Shown here: piece by piece, positions 57,358 through 64,000 of the stretch
Layout: every line of letters starts with the position of its first letter
Position numbering within the stretch: position 1 is the stretch's first letter
Source of the DNA: Nitrogeniibacter mangrovi
GTDB lineage: Bacteria; Pseudomonadota; Gammaproteobacteria; Burkholderiales; Rhodocyclaceae
Reading direction: 5' to 3'
Length of the DNA: 64,000 nucleotides
Assembly (NCBI RefSeq): GCF_010983895.1
Contig: NZ_CP048836.1
Coordinates: 2,232,001 to 2,296,000, forward strand
Position numbers and translations under genes: made by a program
The notes under the pieces: model-generated
What the model was told of the DNA's origin: nothing
What the model saw: the letters and a program-made list of their open reading frames with translations, nothing else
The model's database searches: none

Positions 57358-58254
57358 CTATTTCTTCTTCTTCACTGCCTTGCCCGCGCGCTCGCCCAGG
57401 TAAGCGCCGAATTCCTTCTTCACCTCAGGGTGACGCAGGCCGAACTCGACCGTCGCCTTGAGATAACCGAGCTTGGAGCCGCAGTCGTAGCGCACGCCCT
57501 CGTACTGATGGGCAAGCACCGCCTCCTCCTTGAGCAGCGAGGCGATGGCGTCGGTCAGTTGCAGTTCGCCGCCCGCACCTGGTGTGAGGTTGCGCAGGTG
57601 ATCGAAGATGCGCGGCGTGAGGATGTAGCGCCCCACCACGGCCTGGGTCGTCGGCGCCTGGTCCGGCTCCGGTTTTTCGACGATGCCGGTCATGCGCTGG
57701 ACCGTGCCCTCCTGGTTTTCGGTACTGACGATGCCGTAGGCCTTGGTTTCCTCGCGTGGCACGTTCATGGTGCCCAGCACCGAGCACCGGTGGTAGTTGT
57801 ACACGCCGACCATCTGTTTGAGCACCGGATCGCCGCCGAGGTTGTCGAGCAGATCGTCGGCCAGCATCACCGCGAACGCCTCGTCGCCGACCACCGGCGC
57901 TGCGCACAGCACCGCGTGGCCGAGACCGAGCGCCTCGGACTGGCGGATATAGATGCAGTTCACATGCGACGGCACGGTATTGCGCACCACATCCAGCAGC
58001 GCCTGCTTGCCACGCGCCTCGAGCTCGGTTTCCAGCTCGTAGGCCTTGTCGAAATGGTCCTCGATGGCCCGCTTGGTGCGGCCGGTGATGAAGATCAGAT
58101 CGGTCACCCCGGCGGCCACGGCCTCTTCCACCGCGTACTGGATCAACGGCTTGTCCACGACCGGCAGCATCTCCTTGGGGCTGGCCTTGGTCGCGGGCAG
58201 GAATCGGGTCCCCATGCCGGCTACCGGAAACACCACCTTGGTCACGCTTTTCAT
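57358..58254 (-). CDS. galU: GalU, UTP-glucose-1-phosphate uridylyltransferase
   Basis: A 298-residue nucleotidyltransferase making UDP-glucose for LPS, capsule and trehalose. [44 protein letters not shown], the metal Asp in [10 protein letters not shown] and [14 protein letters not shown] are diagnostic. A Lys-rich tail (GKAVKKKK) ends it. It begins 9 bases after ligA's end region in the other direction of reading, that is, it is encoded upstream of nothing else and lies just downstream of ligA on the same strand. Confidence 0.96.
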   Translation of the reverse strand: MKSVTKVVFPVAGMGTRFLPATKASPKEMLPVVDKPLIQYAVEEAVAAGVTDLIFITGRTKRAIEDHFDKAYELETELEARGKQALLDVVRNTVPSHVNCIYIRQSEALGLGHAVLCAAPVVGDEAFAVMLADDLLDNLGGDPVLKQMVGVYNYHRCSVLGTMNVPREETKAYGIVSTENQEGTVQRMTGIVEKPEPDQAPTTQAVVGRYILTPRIFDHLRNLTPGAGGELQLTDAIASLLKEEAVLAHQYEGVRYDCGSKLGYLKATVEFGLRHPEVKKEFGAYLGERAGKAVKKKK

Positions 58255-58263
58255 GCTACCTCC

Positions 58264-61456
<3,193 letters not shown>

Positions 61457-61475
61457 GTCTTCCTTGCTCTTGTGA

Positions 61476-64000
61476 TCACGCGGGGGCGGCGTCCGCCATC
61501 CGCAGTGCCTCTTCCATGTCTACCTCGACCACCCGCGAGACGCCCTGCTCCTGCATCGTCACCCCCACCAGCTGCTGTGCGATCTCCATCGTGATCTTGT
61601 TGTGGCTGATGAACAGGAACTGGGTCTGCGATGACATACGCCTGACCATCTCGCAGAAGCGTCCGGTGTTGGTATCGTCCAATGGCGCGTCGACCTCGTC
61701 AAGCATACAGAAGGGCGCCGGATTGAGCTGGAACAGTGAAAACACCAGCGCAATCGCGGTGAGCGCCTTCTCGCCGCCCGACAGCAGGTGGATCGAGGCG
61801 TTCTTCTTGCCCGGCGGCTGGGCGATGATCTGGATGCCGGCGTCGAGAATCTCTTCACCGGTGAGCTCCAGCTTGGCCTGGCCACCGCCGAACAGCTGCG
61901 GGAACAGGGTCGAGAACTGGCGGCTCACGGTGTCGTAGGTCGCCTGCAGCTGTTCGCGCGTCTCCCGGTCGATGCGCCGGATCGCATCCTCGAGCGTGGA
62001 GATCGCTTCGCTGAGGTCGGCATGCTGGGCGTCCAGATAGCCCTTGCGTTCCTCCGCCTCGGTCAGTTCGTCGAGCGCGGCCAGGTTCACCGCGCCGAGC
62101 GCGGCGATCTGTCGGGCCAGCCGGCCGACGTCATGCTGCAACGTTTCCTCGCCGAGCCCCTCGAGTCGTGGCGCGAGGGTCGATTCGTCGGCCTGCGCCT
62201 CGTCGAGACGCTCCTGCTGCTGCGATTCGGCCAGCTCCGCCGCCTGCACCGCCAGGCGCAGCTCGGCGACACGTTCGCGCATCGGCGCCGCCGCCTGCTC
62301 GACCCGCAGCCGCTCCTCCTCCACCGTCTTGAGCCGTGCCGTGGCCTCGGCGAGCGCATCGCGCCGCGCCGCCAGCGCACCTTCCCGCGCCCCGCGCAAG
62401 TCCAAGGCCTCCTGCAGGGCGGCCTCGCCGGCGGCCGGGTCCACCGCCGCGAGCTCGGCTCGGCGGGCGTGCTGTTCCTCGGCCAGGCGCGCGGTCTGCT
62501 GCCCGGCCAGTGCCAGGTTGCGTTCGATGTCGTCGAGCTTGCCCTGGCACTCGCGGCAGGAGAAGGTGGCCTCCTGCACCTCGCGCGCCAGCGCCTGCAC
62601 CTGCGACTGGGCCTCGCGCAGCGCCGCCTCGGTTTCGCCGCGCACCTGGCCGGCATGTTCGGCACGTTCGCGCAGCGCCTCGATGAGCGCCTCGCAGCGG
62701 CTCAGTTCGGCGCCGGCCTCGGCCAGGTGCGCCTGTTCGGTGGCTTCGTTGCGCTGCAGTTCTTCCAGATCGCCTGAAATGCGCGCCTGCTGCTCCGCCG
62801 CGCGCTCCTGCGCCTGGGTGAGCTTGAGCAACGCCAGTTGCTGGTCGTGCAGTGCGCTCTGGCGCGCCTGGTGCTCGCGGCGGGCCTCGCTCAGCAGGTG
62901 CTGACGTTCGCCCAGCTGTGCTTCGAGCGCCTCGAGCTGCGCGTGGCTGGCTTCGTGGCGTTCGGCGAGCACCTCGATCCGGGTGTCGAGTTCCTCGATC
63001 TCACGGGCCCGCTCGATGACACCCTGGGTGCGCGCGTCGCCCGCGAAATGCGCGAGGCTGTCGCGCGTGAGGCACTGCCCGGCGGCATTGACCAGACACA
63101 CGCCGAGCGGCAGTTCGGCACGGCGCGGCAACCAGGGCGCCAGATCCTCGACGGCATACACGCCGGCGAGCCAGCGGGCGAGCGTCGCGCGCCATGGCGC
63201 GGCGCAGTCGACACGGTCGATCAGGGGTGTCAGCCCTTCGATGACGGGCACCGACGCGGCGCCGCCCTCGGGCCAGGCGAGCGCCAGCGTAGCCGGCGGT
63301 GGCATCTCCAGCAGCGCCGCCGCGCCGGCCGCGTCGATCGCCGTCAGTGCGGCAAGCCGCTCGCGGAGCACCGTTTCCAGCGCCGACGACCAGCCGGTGT
63401 CCACGCTCAGCACTTCCCACAGCGGCACCGCACCCGTCAGACCCTGCGTCTCGAGCCACTGGCCCAGGTCGCCCTGCTGTTGCACCTTCTGCTGCAGCTG
63501 GACGAGTGCCTGGCGCCGGGCACGCAGTTCGGTCAGCTCGCGCTGGGCGTCGCGCTCCAGTGCCACCGCGGCACGCAACTGATCCTGCAAGGCGGGGACC
63601 GCGGCCTGCGTTTCGTTGACCCGGGCCTCGAGCACCGTGAGCGCTTCTTCCAGCGCGGCCACCTGCCTCTGCTGTTCGGCCACGCGCGCCACCTCGGGGG
63701 CGCTGATGGCGCCGCCTTCACGGTCGAGCCGCTCTCGGCGCTGGGTGAGGGCCTCCAGGGCCCGGCGGGCGCTGGCGCAACGAGCCTCTTCGACCCGGGC
63801 CTGCTGTTCGGTCTGCGCCAGCTCGCGCCGCGCCGCGGCCGCGGTGGCGTCGGCGGCGCGGAAGCGGGCCTCGGCGTCGGGCACGCCGTCACCGGCGGCC
63901 TCGTGACGCGCTTCGGCCTGCGCCAGGCGCAGTTGCGCGGCTTCGAGCAGTTCGGTCCAGCGTTGCTTTTCGTTGTTCAGCTCGACCTCGCGGGCCAGCC
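61476..64000 (-). CDS. smc: SMC chromosome condensation ATPase, 5' part outside the window
   Basis: The C-terminal 841 residues or so of SMC, open to the right edge. A coiled coil leads to a hinge (about LSVDTGWSSALETVLRERLAALTAIDAAG to HFAGDARTQGVIERAREIEEL), then the returning coiled coil and the C-terminal ATPase head with the signature LLSGGEKALTAIALVFSLFQL and Walker B APFCMLDEVDAPLDDTN, ending in a D-loop and FISHNKITMEIAQ. Walker A lies beyond the window. It compacts and segregates DNA with ScpA/ScpB. Zip-like order smc-zipA-ligA. Confidence 0.95.
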   Translation of the reverse strand, partial: LAREVELNNEKQRWTELLEAAQLRLAQAEARHEAAGDGVPDAEARFRAADATAAAARRELAQTEQQARVEEARCASARRALEALTQRRERLDREGGAISAPEVARVAEQQRQVAALEEALTVLEARVNETQAAVPALQDQLRAAVALERDAQRELTELRARRQALVQLQQKVQQQGDLGQWLETQGLTGAVPLWEVLSVDTGWSSALETVLRERLAALTAIDAAGAAALLEMPPPATLALAWPEGGAASVPVIEGLTPLIDRVDCAAPWRATLARWLAGVYAVEDLAPWLPRRAELPLGVCLVNAAGQCLTRDSLAHFAGDARTQGVIERAREIEELDTRIEVLAERHEASHAQLEALEAQLGERQHLLSEARREHQARQSALHDQQLALLKLTQAQERAAEQQARISGDLEELQRNEATEQAHLAEAGAELSRCEALIEALRERAEHAGQVRGETEAALREAQSQVQALAREVQEATFSCRECQGKLDDIERNLALAGQQTARLAEEQHARRAELAAVDPAAGEAALQEALDLRGAREGALAARRDALAEATARLKTVEEERLRVEQAAAPMRERVAELRLAVQAAELAESQQQERLDEAQADESTLAPRLEGLGEETLQHDVGRLARQIAALGAVNLAALDELTEAEERKGYLDAQHADLSEAISTLEDAIRRIDRETREQLQATYDTVSRQFSTLFPQLFGGGQAKLELTGEEILDAGIQIIAQPPGKKNASIHLLSGGEKALTAIALVFSLFQLNPAPFCMLDEVDAPLDDTNTGRFCEMVRRMSSQTQFLFISHNKITMEIAQQLVGVTMQEQGVSRVVEVDMEEALRMADAAPA

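Overview
The window is high-GC, densely packed bacterial DNA that looks like a Betaproteobacterium, most likely of the Rhodocyclales (Azoarcus/Thauera/Zoogloea type). That placement is an inference. It rests on the gene order rpsB-tsf-pyrH-frr-uppS-cdsA-dxr-rseP-bamA-skp-lpxD-fabZ-lpxA-lpxB-rnhB, the block galU-ligA-zipA-smc, a glrK-qseG-glrR set, CreA, SlyX and a bioAFHCD cluster. No tRNA, rRNA, CRISPR array, insertion sequence or prophage was seen.

Layout. 1-5.8 kb: an envelope-stress style regulatory island. The sensor kinase GlrK, lipoprotein QseG and sigma-54 activator GlrR are read leftwards. A BON-domain periplasmic protein lies beyond glrR, and a bactofilin lies divergently beyond glrK. 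Both flanking genes have a good -24/-12 sigma-54 promoter, and TGTC-N10-GACA boxes, the palindrome known for enterobacterial GlrR, lie upstream of each. A partial permease closes the left edge. 5.9-8.2 kb: ettA, with an apparent one-base frameshift in a C run, and a TerB-like gene. 8.2-12.9 kb: a cyclic-di-GMP block with a haem-binding GGDEF protein and a GGDEF-EAL/HDOD pair.

13-28.7 kb is a mixed accessory stretch: a nitroreductase, CreA, a lone GspE-type ATPase, a PQQ-type sugar dehydrogenase, a lipoprotein hydrolase, a large autotransporter with an AT-rich promoter, an RlmI-like methyltransferase, a membrane-bound Mrr-like protein, SlyX, a zinc-ribbon/DUF805/glutaredoxin fusion, an M14 carboxypeptidase and YaaA. 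Several convergent pairs here touch or overlap at their 3' ends. 28.9-33.5 kb is the biotin operon bioA-F-H-C-D with overlapping genes and no bioB. It is followed by a SulP transporter and an unknown gene.

36-50.8 kb is one long leftward conserved cluster. It runs from ribosomal protein S2 and EF-Ts through UMP kinase, RRF and undecaprenyl/phospholipid/isoprenoid enzymes to outer-membrane assembly (RseP, BamA, Skp), lipid A synthesis (LpxD, FabZ, LpxA, LpxB) and RNase HII. A sigma-70 promoter and hairpins lie ahead of rpsB, and map-glnD diverge from it. The right end holds an MTAP/MTIP-type phosphorylase, typA, galU, ligA, zipA and a partial smc.

The most interesting item is the GlrKR island. 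Its two neighbours look like direct sigma-54/GlrR targets, which would extend the GlrR regulon to a cytoskeletal bactofilin and a BON protein.
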